64,000 bases of DNA from Verrucomicrobiota bacterium (GTDB taxonomy: Bacteria > Verrucomicrobiota > Verrucomicrobiia > Chthoniobacterales > Xiphinematobacteraceae). The notes under the pieces were generated by a model that ran no database searches, had not been told where the DNA came from, and saw nothing but the letters and a program-made list of their open reading frames with translations. The stretch lies in assembly GCA_023269545.1 (NCBI GenBank), contig JAHFTB010000010.1, positions 1 to 64,000 of the forward strand, given 5' to 3'. The translations under genes and the position numbers were made by a program. Shown here piece by piece: positions 24,709 through 33,486 of this stretch. Positions within the stretch are counted from its first letter, which is position 1; the number at the start of each line of letters is the position of its first letter.

Positions 24709-25428
24709 ATGCGTATCTCTCTTTTTATTCCGTGCTTTGTGGACCAATTTTATCCGCAAGTAGGATTAGGGATGGTAAAAATTTTTGAACGCCTGGGACA
24801 TCACATAGAATACTTCGAAGAGCAAACCTGCTGCGGTCAGCCCGCATTTAATTCCGGATATTGGCCTGAAGCTCGTGGAGTTGCGGAAAAAATGTTAAAA
24901 GTATTTCGGGAGGCTGAAGTCATAGTGAGTGCTTCGGGTTCATGTGGGGCCATGCTAAAAACTTTTTATTCCGAGCTTTTTCAGGGAACTCCGCAAGAAG
25001 AGGAAGCAAAAGTTTTTTCTTCCAAAGTTCACGAATTTTCCTCTTTTTTAGTGAATGTGCTGGGAAGTACAGATGTCGGAGCAACTTTTCCTGGAAAAGT
25101 TACCTTCCACGATGGTTGTCACGCCCTTCGGGAATTAGGGATTAAACGGGAACCTCGCGAATTGCTGCGCCATGTTCGCGGGCTGGAACTTATAGAAATG
25201 CAGGAAGCCGAAACCTGCTGCGGATTTGGCGGAACTTTCGCTATTAAATTTCCTGAAATTTCCACAGCCATGGCGGAAGTGAAATGCGCGTCAATCGGCG
25301 AAACTCAAGCAGACTATGTAATTTCTAATGACTCCAGCTGCCTCATGCAAATTCAAGGGCTTCTCAGCCGGCAAGGTCGTCCGATCCGCACGATTCACCT
25401 AGCCGAAGTACTCGCTTCTACGAACTAA
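24709..25428 (+). CDS. lutA: LutA/YkgE-type (Fe-S)-binding lactate oxidation subunit
   Basis: 239 residues made of two cysteine-rich (CCG) domains: IPCFVDQFYPQ..., TCCGQPAFNSGY at ~40-51, and FHDGCHALRELG ... TCCGFGGTFAIKFPEIS. These bind a non-cubane iron-sulfur cluster as in heterodisulfide reductases. With lutB and lutC it forms the LutABC complex that oxidises L-lactate to pyruvate in the cytoplasm. Two bases separate its stop from lutB, so they are co-translated. The start ATG gives MRISLFIPCFVDQ, the usual N-terminus. Confidence 0.95.
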   Translation: MRISLFIPCFVDQFYPQVGLGMVKIFERLGHHIEYFEEQTCCGQPAFNSGYWPEARGVAEKMLKVFREAEVIVSASGSCGAMLKTFYSELFQGTPQEEEAKVFSSKVHEFSSFLVNVLGSTDVGATFPGKVTFHDGCHALRELGIKREPRELLRHVRGLELIEMQEAETCCGFGGTFAIKFPEISTAMAEVKCASIGETQADYVISNDSSCLMQIQGLLSRQGRPIRTIHLAEVLASTN

Positions 25429-25430
25429 AA

Positions 25431-26834
25431 ATGGCTTCGAAATTTTTGCAGTTCTTCCAGAAAAGCGCTCGTGCCCTGACTCGTGACCTTGGGCACCGCA
25501 ACCGTATCCAACAATCTCTCTCCCGCTATTATATTCAGCGCGACAATATGCGCGCCCGTTTTGCGGATTGGGAATCGGCCCGTATTGCTGCCGCGGATAT
25601 TAAATATGAAGCGGTCAATCAGATGGATAAATACCTCGTGGAATTTGCGGATCGGATTTCCGCACGAGGGGCGAAAGTTTTCTGGGCATCTCATGGAACC
25701 GAAGCCTGTGATTACATTGTCGATGTAGCCCGAAAGGCAGGGGTTCGAACTATCGTCAAATCGAAAACCATGACCGGTGAAGAAATCCACCTGGGGCAAG
25801 TCTTGGAAAAAGCAGGTTACCGCGTCGTGGAAAGCGATTTGGGAGAATTCATTGTTCAACTTCGGAAAGAACCCCCTTATCACATTGTCTTCCCTGCAAT
25901 GCATCTCAGTCGGGAAGAAGTGAGCGATACTTTTCACAAAAAACTGGGCTCACCCCCTACGAATAGTCCCGAAGAGCTGACACTCATCGCTCGCCAGGCT
26001 TTGCGAAAAGTCTATTGTGAAGCCGAGATGGGTATCAGCGGTGCTAATTTTGCAGTGGCGGATACCGGCATGATTTCCATTACGGAAAATGAAGGCAATG
26101 CCCGTCTCAGCACCGCTTTACCTCGCATTCATGTAGCTATTGTAGGAATTGAAAAAATCATCCCGAAAATTGAGGATTTAGCGCTACTGCTTCCCATGCT
26201 TGCAACCGCCGGCGCCGGCCAGCCCATCACTTGCTATAACACCCTCATTGGCGGACCTCGTCAACCTGGTGAAACCGATGGCCCCGAAGAAATGCATGTC
26301 GTGCTCTTGGATAATAGCCGCACCCGATTATTGGTCGATTCCGAACAGCGCGATGCTCTGCATTGTATCCGATGCGGCGCTTGCCTCAATGTTTGCCCTA
26401 TTTTTAAAAATGTGGGAGGCCATAGCTATGGCACCACCTATCAGGGCCCCATTGGATCTGTCATTACGCCTCACCTGCGTGGCCTACAATCCTGGAAACA
26501 TCTTTCTTCCGCATCTTCGCTCTGTGGTGCCTGTACAGAAACCTGTCCGGTACGGATTGATCTTCACCACCATCTCCTGCAAAATCGAAGAAATGCGGCA
26601 AAACAAAAACCTGCTTTTGCTGAACGCCTGATTTATCGCCTTTTTGGTTTTGTTATGCGCCATCCTTCTCTTTATCGCCTGGCGGCTCCTCTCAACCGCA
26701 TCACCTCACCTTTCCATCGCCGGATCCGAGGAACTTTTCTTGACCCTGCGCGGGCATGGACGCAGTCCCGCGATCTTCCTCCCGCTCCCCCTCAATCTTT
26801 TAAAGAAATCCGGAGGAAACGGCATGTCCACTGA
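25431..26834 (+). CDS. lutB: LutB/YkgF-type iron-sulfur lactate oxidation subunit
   Basis: 467 residues. An N-terminal LUD domain (~65-290, with VVESDLGEFIVQL and GISGANFAVADTGMISITENEGN) is followed by two [4Fe-4S] motifs, CIRCGACLNVCPIF and CGACTETCPV, and a short DUF3390 tail. It shuttles electrons between LutA and LutC. Full length, all cluster cysteines present. Its end overlaps lutC by 11 bp. Confidence 0.95.
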   Translation: MASKFLQFFQKSARALTRDLGHRNRIQQSLSRYYIQRDNMRARFADWESARIAAADIKYEAVNQMDKYLVEFADRISARGAKVFWASHGTEACDYIVDVARKAGVRTIVKSKTMTGEEIHLGQVLEKAGYRVVESDLGEFIVQLRKEPPYHIVFPAMHLSREEVSDTFHKKLGSPPTNSPEELTLIARQALRKVYCEAEMGISGANFAVADTGMISITENEGNARLSTALPRIHVAIVGIEKIIPKIEDLALLLPMLATAGAGQPITCYNTLIGGPRQPGETDGPEEMHVVLLDNSRTRLLVDSEQRDALHCIRCGACLNVCPIFKNVGGHSYGTTYQGPIGSVITPHLRGLQSWKHLSSASSLCGACTETCPVRIDLHHHLLQNRRNAAKQKPAFAERLIYRLFGFVMRHPSLYRLAAPLNRITSPFHRRIRGTFLDPARAWTQSRDLPPAPPQSFKEIRRKRHVH

Positions 26835-27516
26835 TGCTCGCGATCGTATTCTCGCTCGCATCCGCGAAGCGTTGCGTCACCCCGCCCCTCCCCGGCACCT
26901 GCAACAGCACAACCATCCTCCTCTTGCCCCTCCCCCTACCTCGGAAGACCGAATTCATTGGCTTCCGCAGGTACCTGCCGAATGGGACGCAAAAAAAGAA
27001 CTCTTTGCGAAAAATTCCGCCTCTCTCAAAACGGAATGGTTGCCCTGCTCCTCCCCGCAGGAACTTGCCACCACCCTCCGCGAACTTACTTCTACCTCCA
27101 TACGCATTGCCGCACATCAGCTTGCCTTTGGTCAGGAAGCATTGGATCTCCTGCAACTCCCCAAGTTGCTTACAGACTCCCCTTTCAATGCCCAAGATTT
27201 GGAGCAGTGCGATGTAGGAATTAGCAACTGCGAATGCCTCGTCGCCCAAACAGGCAGTATTTTAATTTCCTCCACGAGCTCCGGCGGACGCTCTCTTTCA
27301 GTATTGCCTCCGCACCACATTCTCATTGCGCATAAAAGCCAATTGGTTTCCGACCTCATAGAGGCTATATCCTTTCTCCGAAATCGTTATGGAGAAAACC
27401 TACCTGCTTATCTTTCCTTTATCACAGGACCTAGTCGAACGGGGGATATTGAACGCATCCTAGTCCTCGGAGCCCACGGGCCCAAAAAACTCAGTATTCT
27501 TTTTGCTGATTATTAA
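26824..27516 (+). CDS. lutC: LutC/YkgG-type lactate utilisation protein
   Basis: 230 residues from ATG 26824 (MSTDARDRILARIREAL), preceded by a GGAGG Shine-Dalgarno sequence at 26811-26815; the frame is open upstream to 26644 but that part is a shadow of lutB. Single LUD domain with CDVGISNCECLVAQTGSILISSTSSGGRSLSVLPPHHI, as in LutC. Overlap with lutB suggests translational coupling. A dispersed element follows immediately, probably where the operon ends. Confidence 0.94.
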   Translation: MSTDARDRILARIREALRHPAPPRHLQQHNHPPLAPPPTSEDRIHWLPQVPAEWDAKKELFAKNSASLKTEWLPCSSPQELATTLRELTSTSIRIAAHQLAFGQEALDLLQLPKLLTDSPFNAQDLEQCDVGISNCECLVAQTGSILISSTSSGGRSLSVLPPHHILIAHKSQLVSDLIEAISFLRNRYGENLPAYLSFITGPSRTGDIERILVLGAHGPKKLSILFADY

Positions 27517-27517
27517 C

Positions 27518-27597
27518 TGAAGTTACGCAAAAAAGAGAAACCTTGTAGGCTAAAATGGTTTTTTTGCTTCCAGAGCTCCTAAAAATGCGTAACGGCA
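27518..27597 (-). repeat. ~80-bp GATGTTACGC-ended element, copy 3 (supplies a start codon)
   Basis: Reverse-oriented full-length copy with ends TGAAGTTACGCA / TGCGTAACGGCA. Its right end contains the ATG at 27585 used by the downstream lipoprotein frame. Confidence 0.88.
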
Positions 27598-27977
27598 GTT
27601 ACTATGCACTGCGATGGATTTGCCTTTTGGGCATCTTGCTATTAGCATGTTGCAAAAGTCTTTCTTCCTATGATAATTCTCCCTCATCGCCCCCCAAGTC
27701 GGAAGATCATTTCACGATGGCACTTTCTCAAAATGCCTTGGGCACAGTCACCGTAATCAATCAGCTCCATCATTTCGTGCTCCTCAATACACGATCCTGC
27801 CCTCCCCCCGGCACTTTTCTGGCATGCATTTCCGGATCGCAACAAACTGCCCTTCTTCGAGTTGCACCCCCTTCCCGGCCTCCTTTTCTGATTGCGGACA
27901 TTATTCAAGGCGATCCCACCATTGGCGAAAAGGTCTTTTTGGCAAAGAGCCACTCAGTCGTGAATGCAAAAAATTAA
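27585..27977 (+). CDS. Putative small lipoprotein whose start lies in a repeat element
   Basis: 130 residues from ATG 27585: MRNGSYYALRWICLLGILLL then ACCKS, a basic n-region, hydrophobic h-region and LLAC lipobox, so it should be an anchored lipoprotein. The mature part is unrecognised, with VTVINQLHHFVLLN, two cysteine-containing stretches (RSCPPPGTFLAC) and a C-terminal IQGDPTIGEKVFLA that looks like a small beta domain. The only Met upstream of the signal is the first ATG, inside the TIR of the repeat element, so the insertion has either supplied or replaced the original start. Sandwiched between two elements of the same family. Confidence 0.6.
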   Translation: MRNGSYYALRWICLLGILLLACCKSLSSYDNSPSSPPKSEDHFTMALSQNALGTVTVINQLHHFVLLNTRSCPPPGTFLACISGSQQTALLRVAPPSRPPFLIADIIQGDPTIGEKVFLAKSHSVVNAKN

Positions 27978-27993
27978 TATTTTTTGTTTTAAC

Positions 27994-28071
27994 TGACGTG
28001 ACGCACTTTGAGGAGCTCTGGAAGCAAAAAACCATTTTAGCCTACAAGGTTTCCTTTTTTGCGTCACATCA
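27994..28071 (+). repeat. ~80-bp GATGTTACGC-ended element, copy 4
   Basis: Forward copy with ends TGACGTGACGCA / TGCGTCACATCA. Both ends carry the same TT/AA to TG/CA change relative to copies 2 and 3, keeping the inverted repeat paired. Confidence 0.9.
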
Positions 28072-28214
28072 CTTTTAAAATAAAAAATTTATCGTGTCTC
28101 TTCCCCATCGAAAACACGGTTTTATCCACAGAGTCTTGCAAATCATGAAAATTCCTTTTTCATCTATCCGATCTTACTTTCTCATTGAGATCAACTTGCG
28201 TCACTTGTAGAACC

Positions 28215-28297
28215 CACAGCTTAAAAAAAAGCTGCGAATTGCCCACAAGAACTGAATGGATTGCTTTCCTTAAAGGAAAGCCCAGTTCCTCGGGCAG
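28215..28297 (+). repeat. Gene-pointing element, copy A
   Basis: CACAGCTTAAAAAAAAGCTG, CGAATTGCCCACAAGAACTG, ATGGATTGCTTTCCTTAAAG and CCCAGTTCCTCGGGCAG: full-length copy on the plus strand, ending 66 bp before the marR ATG and pointing toward it. The MLSLK-like reading phase inside the element is in frame with marR. Confidence 0.85.
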
Positions 28298-28362
28298 GCA
28301 TGTACTCACCGGATGCGAAAAAATGGAAATTGAGACGCCCGAAGAGCTCCCTCCTTTATTCT

Positions 28363-28845
28363 ATGGAACTACGTCATATGATTGCTCCAGCTCACCCGCT
28401 GGGAAAAGAAGACATCACGCGGTTAGCCAATATTTTATTGGTATTGCAAAGATGTTTTATCCAGCACCTCTCCAAGGAGCTCGCTGAGAGACACGTCTCC
28501 TTCCCTCAATATTTTATATTGGAAAAAATCTGCTCTCATCCGGGACTTACAATGACCGAGATTGCAGAAAAAATGGATCATACCACGGCTGCTACCACCG
28601 GTTTGGTTGACCGCTTGGAAAATTTGGGATATGTGCAACGTTCGGCTTCTATTGCCGACCGCAGAAAGGTATTCGTTAATATCACCGGAAAAGGAGCGCA
28701 ACTTGTAGAAAGGATTCGAAAAGACATTGTAGACAATCTTCAACAAATTTCGGAACGTCTCACTCCCGAGGAACAGATGACTTGGCTACAAATTTACGAA
28801 AAAATTCACGCTTATTGCAGTCGGAAAAACGAGTCCGAAAAATGA
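28363..28845 (+). CDS. MarR-family transcriptional regulator
   Basis: 160 residues from ATG 28363 (MELRHMIAPAHPLGKED); the frame continues upstream into the repeat element to 28261 without family-like sequence, and no strong Shine-Dalgarno decides the start. Winged helix: FPQYFILEKICSHPGLTMTEIAEKM, then recognition helix TAATTGLVDRLENLGYVQR and wing SIADRRKVFVNITGKG. MarR proteins usually repress an adjacent export operon and are released by small ligands. The stop overlaps the tolC-like start (ATGA), so it probably autoregulates the marR-tolC-pgeF unit. Confidence 0.9.
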   Translation: MELRHMIAPAHPLGKEDITRLANILLVLQRCFIQHLSKELAERHVSFPQYFILEKICSHPGLTMTEIAEKMDHTTAATTGLVDRLENLGYVQRSASIADRRKVFVNITGKGAQLVERIRKDIVDNLQQISERLTPEEQMTWLQIYEKIHAYCSRKNESEK

Positions 28846-31295
28846 TTGCATATCGCATTTGCCGGTTTTATCGGCCTATTTTATCGCTTGGAGGAGGCTT
28901 TCTGGCTATGTCCCTTTTTGCCACTTCCCTTCCAGCTCAAATACTAGCCCCTACGCCTCCTCCCGGAGCCGGTCCGACTCCTCCTGCGATAAACGTTCTT
29001 CCCATAATTCCCGCCCCCTCGCCTTATCCTGATGCGAGAGTTCCATCGGTGCCCCTGCCCTCGGGGCCAGGAATGCCTGCTTCATACCGAACGCCTTCGA
29101 TGCCTGTCTCTCCTTCCTTAGGCACCCTGCCTCGGGCGCTTCCCAAACCACAGACCCCGCCGAAGGTTCCGGACGTACCTCTTCCCTCAGGGGCAGGAAT
29201 GCCGCATCCGTTCCGAACTCCCTCCGAATCTGCGTATTCCCCCTTGGATGCGTCGCTTCCCCAGGGTTCCTCATCTCCGTTGGGTTCTCCGTCCGCATTG
29301 ATACCACCGCCGCCCTCCTTTCCTGTTGCCCCCACCCCTCCATCCCGCACGCCAAGTAAAACTCCCGCTTCGGGCGCTTTCATGCCCTCGGGCCCTTCCT
29401 CCCCCCAACTCTCTCCCATTCTGCGCTCGAGTCCGGCGCCAAGCGACGCTTTAAATACCCCCTCTTCGGGTGCCTTCATGTCTCCCGGCACCTCTTCATC
29501 ACTGCCCCCCCTTCTACAGCCCACCCCCTTTTCCAGCGTCCCCTTAAATACTCCTCCACCAGGAGCCCTTGCTCCCTCGGGCACCGCTTCGTCACTTTCT
29601 CCCTCTCTTCGATCTCATCCCTTCCCAAGCATTCCCTTAAACACCCCTCCACCGGGCACTTTTGCTCCCGGAACTTTAGGAAATAGCGCTTCGCCCAATT
29701 TTCCTTCCTCTTTGCTCCCTCCCGTTCCTACCGCTCCTGTGCCGACCGCAAGCATCCCACGCATTCGAGTAGCAAAAACAACGGAACTGAGCCCTCATGC
29801 TCCCAAACTCACACTGGACGGTGCGGTACAATATGCTCTGTCACACAATCCGGATGTCTTAAGCGCCGTTGAACAAATTCGATTGACTCAGGGACAATAT
29901 ATTAGCGTTCGTGCCCAACTTTTGCCGCAACTTGTTGCCACCGGTTCATTTGGCGGGCAGAGCCCGATTCTCGCAAATCCGCCGCGCCCTATCCATAAAC
30001 TTGACATTCCAGGGGTCGACAGCACCGCCTTTACCACAGGCTCGGCGAATAATTACTTATGGGACATACGGATCGGCGTCCAACAGTTAGTATTCGATGG
30101 AGGAGGTGCCCTTTCAGCTACTCGAGCCGCCCACTACGTAGCAGACAAGTCCTACTTCGCACTCCGTAGTACGATCGACAATGTGATTGCAAACGTAAAA
30201 ATCGCTTTCTTTCAGGTGATCCTCAATCGCTCCCTCATTGTAGTACAAGAACAATCCGTTGCCCTACTGGAGAATCAATTAGAGGATCAGGAAAGCCGCT
30301 ATCAAGCGGGCACTGTCCCTAAGTTTAACGTCTTACAGGCTCAAGTCGCCGTAGCCAATGCAGTTCCACCCTTAATTACCGCGCGTAATAATTTACGAGT
30401 TTCTCAATACCAACTCGTTAAGCTCTTAGGCATGAATTACACTGGCGATCCTACTCAAGTTCCCTTCAATGTCATAGGCGACTTAACAATAAATTTTCGT
30501 AAAATTATTCCGGAGGAGGCCGTTCGTACCGGTTTAACACGAAACCCCTCTCTGAAAGCTCAAAGGCAAAGCATCCTCGCCCAGGCGGCAAACATCACCG
30601 CCTCTCTCTCCGGCTTCTATCCGAGAATTACCTTCGGTGGCGGCTTCCTTGCTCAAAACAACTTTAACTATTCCAACATAGGAAATACTGTGGAAGGATG
30701 GTTTTTCGGATTGAACGGATCGTGGAACATCTTTGACGGACTCAATACCTATGGTCAAGTCGTCCAGGCTAAGGCTCAGCTCTCACAAGCAAAAATCAGT
30801 TACGATAACACCGTCCGCACTGTGATCTTAAATATCCAACAAGATATTTCCTATCTTCAACAGGCTCAAGAAACGATTGAAAGCCAACAGGCCAGCGTCA
30901 TCCAAGCTACGGAAGCCCTGCGCCTGGCCCGTGAGCGATTGGATGCCGGAGCCGGAACTCAGTTGGACATCCTGAATGCACAGGTCGCTTTGCTTCAAGC
31001 ACAGACTACCGTGCTCCAAGCAAAGTTCAGCTATATTCAAGCTCTGGCACAGTATGACGCCGCTCTTTCGCTGAGCACTCGATACGTCGAGACATTCCAA
31101 GACCCGCTGGAAAACAAGGAAAAATGGCGCTTTGCAAAACTGAATGGAGCCGGTTATGTCATGCCCCGCTTGCCCCGCGTCTACCGCAACCAAGATCCGG
31201 TCAGACCTATTCTAGGCCCAACTCCTCTGCCTTCGATGCCGCCATCTCGCCATCGCGCCCATTCTGCTCGGACGACTACGCATCCTCATCAGTGA
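28842..31295 (+). CDS. TolC-family outer-membrane protein with Pro-rich N-terminal extension
   Basis: 817 residues from the ATG at 28842 that overlaps the marR stop. Signal peptide to ~residue 34 (GGGFLAMSLFATSLPAQ). Residues ~35-310 are a Pro/Ser-rich low-complexity stretch with degenerate ~33-residue repeats (LNTPPPGALAPSGTASSL, LNTPPPGTFAPG..., SSGAFMSPGTSSSLPP). Residues ~325-760 are two outer-membrane efflux repeats: LTLDGAVQYALSHNPDVLSA, SRYQAGTVPKFNVLQAQVAV, ARERLDAGAGTQLDILNAQV. Typical TolC proteins are ~450 residues and lack the extension, which could cross peptidoglycan or bind partners. No inner-membrane pump or adaptor is adjacent. Stop overlaps the pgeF GTG. Confidence 0.9.
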   Translation: MIAYRICRFYRPILSLGGGFLAMSLFATSLPAQILAPTPPPGAGPTPPAINVLPIIPAPSPYPDARVPSVPLPSGPGMPASYRTPSMPVSPSLGTLPRALPKPQTPPKVPDVPLPSGAGMPHPFRTPSESAYSPLDASLPQGSSSPLGSPSALIPPPPSFPVAPTPPSRTPSKTPASGAFMPSGPSSPQLSPILRSSPAPSDALNTPSSGAFMSPGTSSSLPPLLQPTPFSSVPLNTPPPGALAPSGTASSLSPSLRSHPFPSIPLNTPPPGTFAPGTLGNSASPNFPSSLLPPVPTAPVPTASIPRIRVAKTTELSPHAPKLTLDGAVQYALSHNPDVLSAVEQIRLTQGQYISVRAQLLPQLVATGSFGGQSPILANPPRPIHKLDIPGVDSTAFTTGSANNYLWDIRIGVQQLVFDGGGALSATRAAHYVADKSYFALRSTIDNVIANVKIAFFQVILNRSLIVVQEQSVALLENQLEDQESRYQAGTVPKFNVLQAQVAVANAVPPLITARNNLRVSQYQLVKLLGMNYTGDPTQVPFNVIGDLTINFRKIIPEEAVRTGLTRNPSLKAQRQSILAQAANITASLSGFYPRITFGGGFLAQNNFNYSNIGNTVEGWFFGLNGSWNIFDGLNTYGQVVQAKAQLSQAKISYDNTVRTVILNIQQDISYLQQAQETIESQQASVIQATEALRLARERLDAGAGTQLDILNAQVALLQAQTTVLQAKFSYIQALAQYDAALSLSTRYVETFQDPLENKEKWRFAKLNGAGYVMPRLPRVYRNQDPVRPILGPTPLPSMPPSRHRAHSARTTTHPHQ

Positions 31296-31948
31296 CCTCG
31301 CCTCTGTGTCTCACCTTTCCCGCTCTGGAGAAATATGAGTTTTGCCGGGCGGTATTCCTAGGCAAACAACCAGGTATCGACGTCCAAAAAGAACGGGAAG
31401 AAGCTATTCGGAATCTCCGGCGGAGCCATATCCAAGCTCTCACACAACTCGGCCTGGATAAATTTTCCATCGCGGAAGTAGAGCAAGTTCACGGCAATCA
31501 AGTCGCCATTGTGGGACCGCAAATCTCTTCCCAGACCTATACCAATGCCGATGCTTTAATTACCTCCGCTCGCCGTGTCTTCCTCAAGATTTTCGTTGCG
31601 GACTGTGCCGCCGTTTATTTGGTAGATCGGCATGGCCGCGCCATTGGGCTTGCTCATTCGGGACGTAAGGGAACGGAACTGGAAATTGTTCCTGCCACTA
31701 TCCGTGCCCTGCAAGAAACATTTGATGTGTCCCCCAGTGATTTGATCCTGCAAATCAGCCCCTGTATTCGTCCCCCCCATTATGAGGTGGATTTTGCGGC
31801 CGATATTATCCAACAAGCCCTCACAGCGGGAGTAACGGAAATCTCGGACTGTGACATTTGTACCGCCTGCCATCCCGACCGCTATTATTCCTATAGAATG
31901 GAAAAAGGCAAAACCGGTAGGATGGCAGCAGTATTAGCTCTACTGTAA
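31292..31948 (+). CDS. pgeF: YfiH/PgeF-type laccase-domain protein (peptidoglycan editing factor)
   Basis: 218 residues from GTG 31292, which overlaps the tolC stop (GTGA); the frame is open back to 31124 but there it is a shadow of tolC. The three metal/catalytic residues are in place: VEQVHGNQV, ADCAAVYLVD and GLAHSGRKG; ISPCIRPPHYEV and CDICTACHPDRYYSYR complete the family. The third motif is usually HAGWRG and here is HSGRKG. PgeF removes wrongly incorporated L-serine from peptidoglycan precursors; older annotations call it polyphenol oxidase. Confidence 0.9.
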   Translation: MTSPLCLTFPALEKYEFCRAVFLGKQPGIDVQKEREEAIRNLRRSHIQALTQLGLDKFSIAEVEQVHGNQVAIVGPQISSQTYTNADALITSARRVFLKIFVADCAAVYLVDRHGRAIGLAHSGRKGTELEIVPATIRALQETFDVSPSDLILQISPCIRPPHYEVDFAADIIQQALTAGVTEISDCDICTACHPDRYYSYRMEKGKTGRMAAVLALL

Positions 31949-32368
31949 CATACGGATTTTTATTCCAAGTTCCGGTTCATCCGCAAAAAGAGTGTTTAGC
32001 CTGGAAATTTCATAGTGGATGCTGTGGACGGGAAGGTTAGTGCCCAAGCGTTGCATGGCGCGGCACGTGCTGAAAGTTCCCTATCGGCTCAATTACTCAG
32101 GCAGGATTTACTCCACCAGGAAGCAGCTTCCGCTTTTACGGCATCAGGAAAGCTCAGTCTAGGTGCACTGGTGGGTTCCCGTAAGATTATGGAAGTTACC
32201 GACTTAAAAAATGCAAATATTCCAAGGGTTTCGCGTCAGCGTGTTCACTTAAGTGACGCTTACGTCATAAAATGCTTTCTTTAATACAGCATAAATTTGA
32301 GCTATCCTGTTGTAGTGCTAGGATTCGAACTCAATTCACATTTTCACGGGTCATTGCAAGACTACCCA
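31949..32368. other. 420-bp convergent intergenic region between pgeF and lipA
   Basis: A weak frame at 32015-32284 (MDAVDGKVSAQALHGAARAE...) has no Shine-Dalgarno sequence and no recognisable domain, so I do not call it. GTGACGCTTACGTCA at 32253-32267 resembles half of an ~80-bp element end. No terminator hairpin stands out. Confidence 0.5.
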
Positions 32369-33253
32369 CTACGAAGCAACCTGAAAATCCGCAGCATGAT
32401 AGGAGCTGCGTACTAAGGGACCGCTAGCTACGAATTCAAATCCTTTCGAGCGGGCGATATCTCCGTATGTTTGAAAAGTGGCGGGGGGTATATATTCCAC
32501 AACGGGAAGGTGTTGTGGACTGGGGCGTAAGTATTGTCCTAGCGTCAGAACTTGGGCTCCGGCATCGCGCAAATCGTCCATCGCTTGAAAAAGCTCATTT
32601 TCAGTTTCACCCAGACCTAGCATCAGACCGCTTTTTGTAACAGCGGCAGGCCGCATGCGCTTCACCATGGCAAGGACTTGTAGGGAGAGCCGATATTGGG
32701 CACGCGAACGAACGAGAGGGGTGAGTCGTTCCACGGTTTCCAGGTTATGGTTGAAAATATGAGGAGCGGCATCGAGAACGATCTGCAGAGATTCCTCATT
32801 ACCCTTAAAGTCCGGAGTGAGCACCTCGATGACGAGGGTGGAGTCCAAAGCACGAATAGCTTCAATTGTGCGTGCGAAATGATGGGCTCCGCCGTCTTTC
32901 AAGTCATCGCGGGCGACGGCAGTAAGTACGATATGTTTGAGCTTCATACGACGAACGGCTTCGGCAACACGTTGTGGCTCATCTTCTTCCAAGGCAAATG
33001 GTTTGGCCGTCGACACGGCACAAAATCCACAGGCGCGGGTACAACGATCTCCCGCAATCATAAAGGTGGCGGTTCCCTGACTCCAACATTCCCAACGATT
33101 GGGACACTGCGCGCTTTCACAAACAGTGTGCAGTTTGAGATCTGTGATCAATCCCTTGGTCGAAAAGAACACAGGGTTTGAAGGAAGTCGCACTTTGATC
33201 CAGTCCGGCTTTTGAGGCTGGTGAAGGTTGGGATCAATCTTTGGCTTGGACAT
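32369..33253 (-). CDS. lipA: Lipoyl synthase
   Basis: 294 residues. Auxiliary-cluster cysteines CESAQCPNRWEC at ~44-55 and the radical-SAM motif CTRACGFC at ~72-79 are intact, as are MIAGDRCTR, VLTAVARDDLKDGGAHHF, FNHNLETVERL, TKSGLMLGLGE and the C-terminal SGPLVRSSYHA. It inserts two sulfurs into octanoyl groups on lipoyl domains. No lipB in the window. Full length. Confidence 0.97.
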   Translation of the reverse strand: MSKPKIDPNLHQPQKPDWIKVRLPSNPVFFSTKGLITDLKLHTVCESAQCPNRWECWSQGTATFMIAGDRCTRACGFCAVSTAKPFALEEDEPQRVAEAVRRMKLKHIVLTAVARDDLKDGGAHHFARTIEAIRALDSTLVIEVLTPDFKGNEESLQIVLDAAPHIFNHNLETVERLTPLVRSRAQYRLSLQVLAMVKRMRPAAVTKSGLMLGLGETENELFQAMDDLRDAGAQVLTLGQYLRPSPQHLPVVEYIPPATFQTYGDIARSKGFEFVASGPLVRSSYHAADFQVAS

Positions 33254-33343
33254 TTCGGTAAGGTATATCCTCGGGATACAAGAGACGCAACTTTTCAGTA
33301 TTCAGTTTCCGATCGCGTGAGATTTTTTCATAGAGCCTACGAC

Positions 33344-33391
33344 AAAAAAACCATTTTAGCCTACAAGGTTTCCCTTTTTTGCGTAACATCA
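33344..33391 (+). repeat. ~80-bp GATGTTACGC-ended element, half copy 5
   Basis: Only the right half is present: CAAAAAAACCATTTTAGCCT, ACAAGGTTTCCC and TGCGTAACATCA. The left end and the GGAGCTC part are missing. It lies between lipA and the divergent cyclase-like gene. Confidence 0.85.
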
Positions 33392-33486
33392 GCATTTAAC
33401 TTGAAAACATTCTAATGATTTCAACCCGTTGAGCATCTACCCACTGTCGATGCTTCCCTACTTGAAAAAATGATAAATGATCTCAC

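Noticed and set aside
31292-31948. Annotation as polyphenol oxidase/laccase
   Set aside because: YfiH-family proteins carry this older name, but the family is now understood as peptidoglycan editing factor; no blue-copper motifs are present.
32015-32284. 89-codon ORF between pgeF and lipA
   Set aside because: No ribosome-binding site, no recognisable domain, and its end reads through a repeat-like GTGACGCTTACGTCA.
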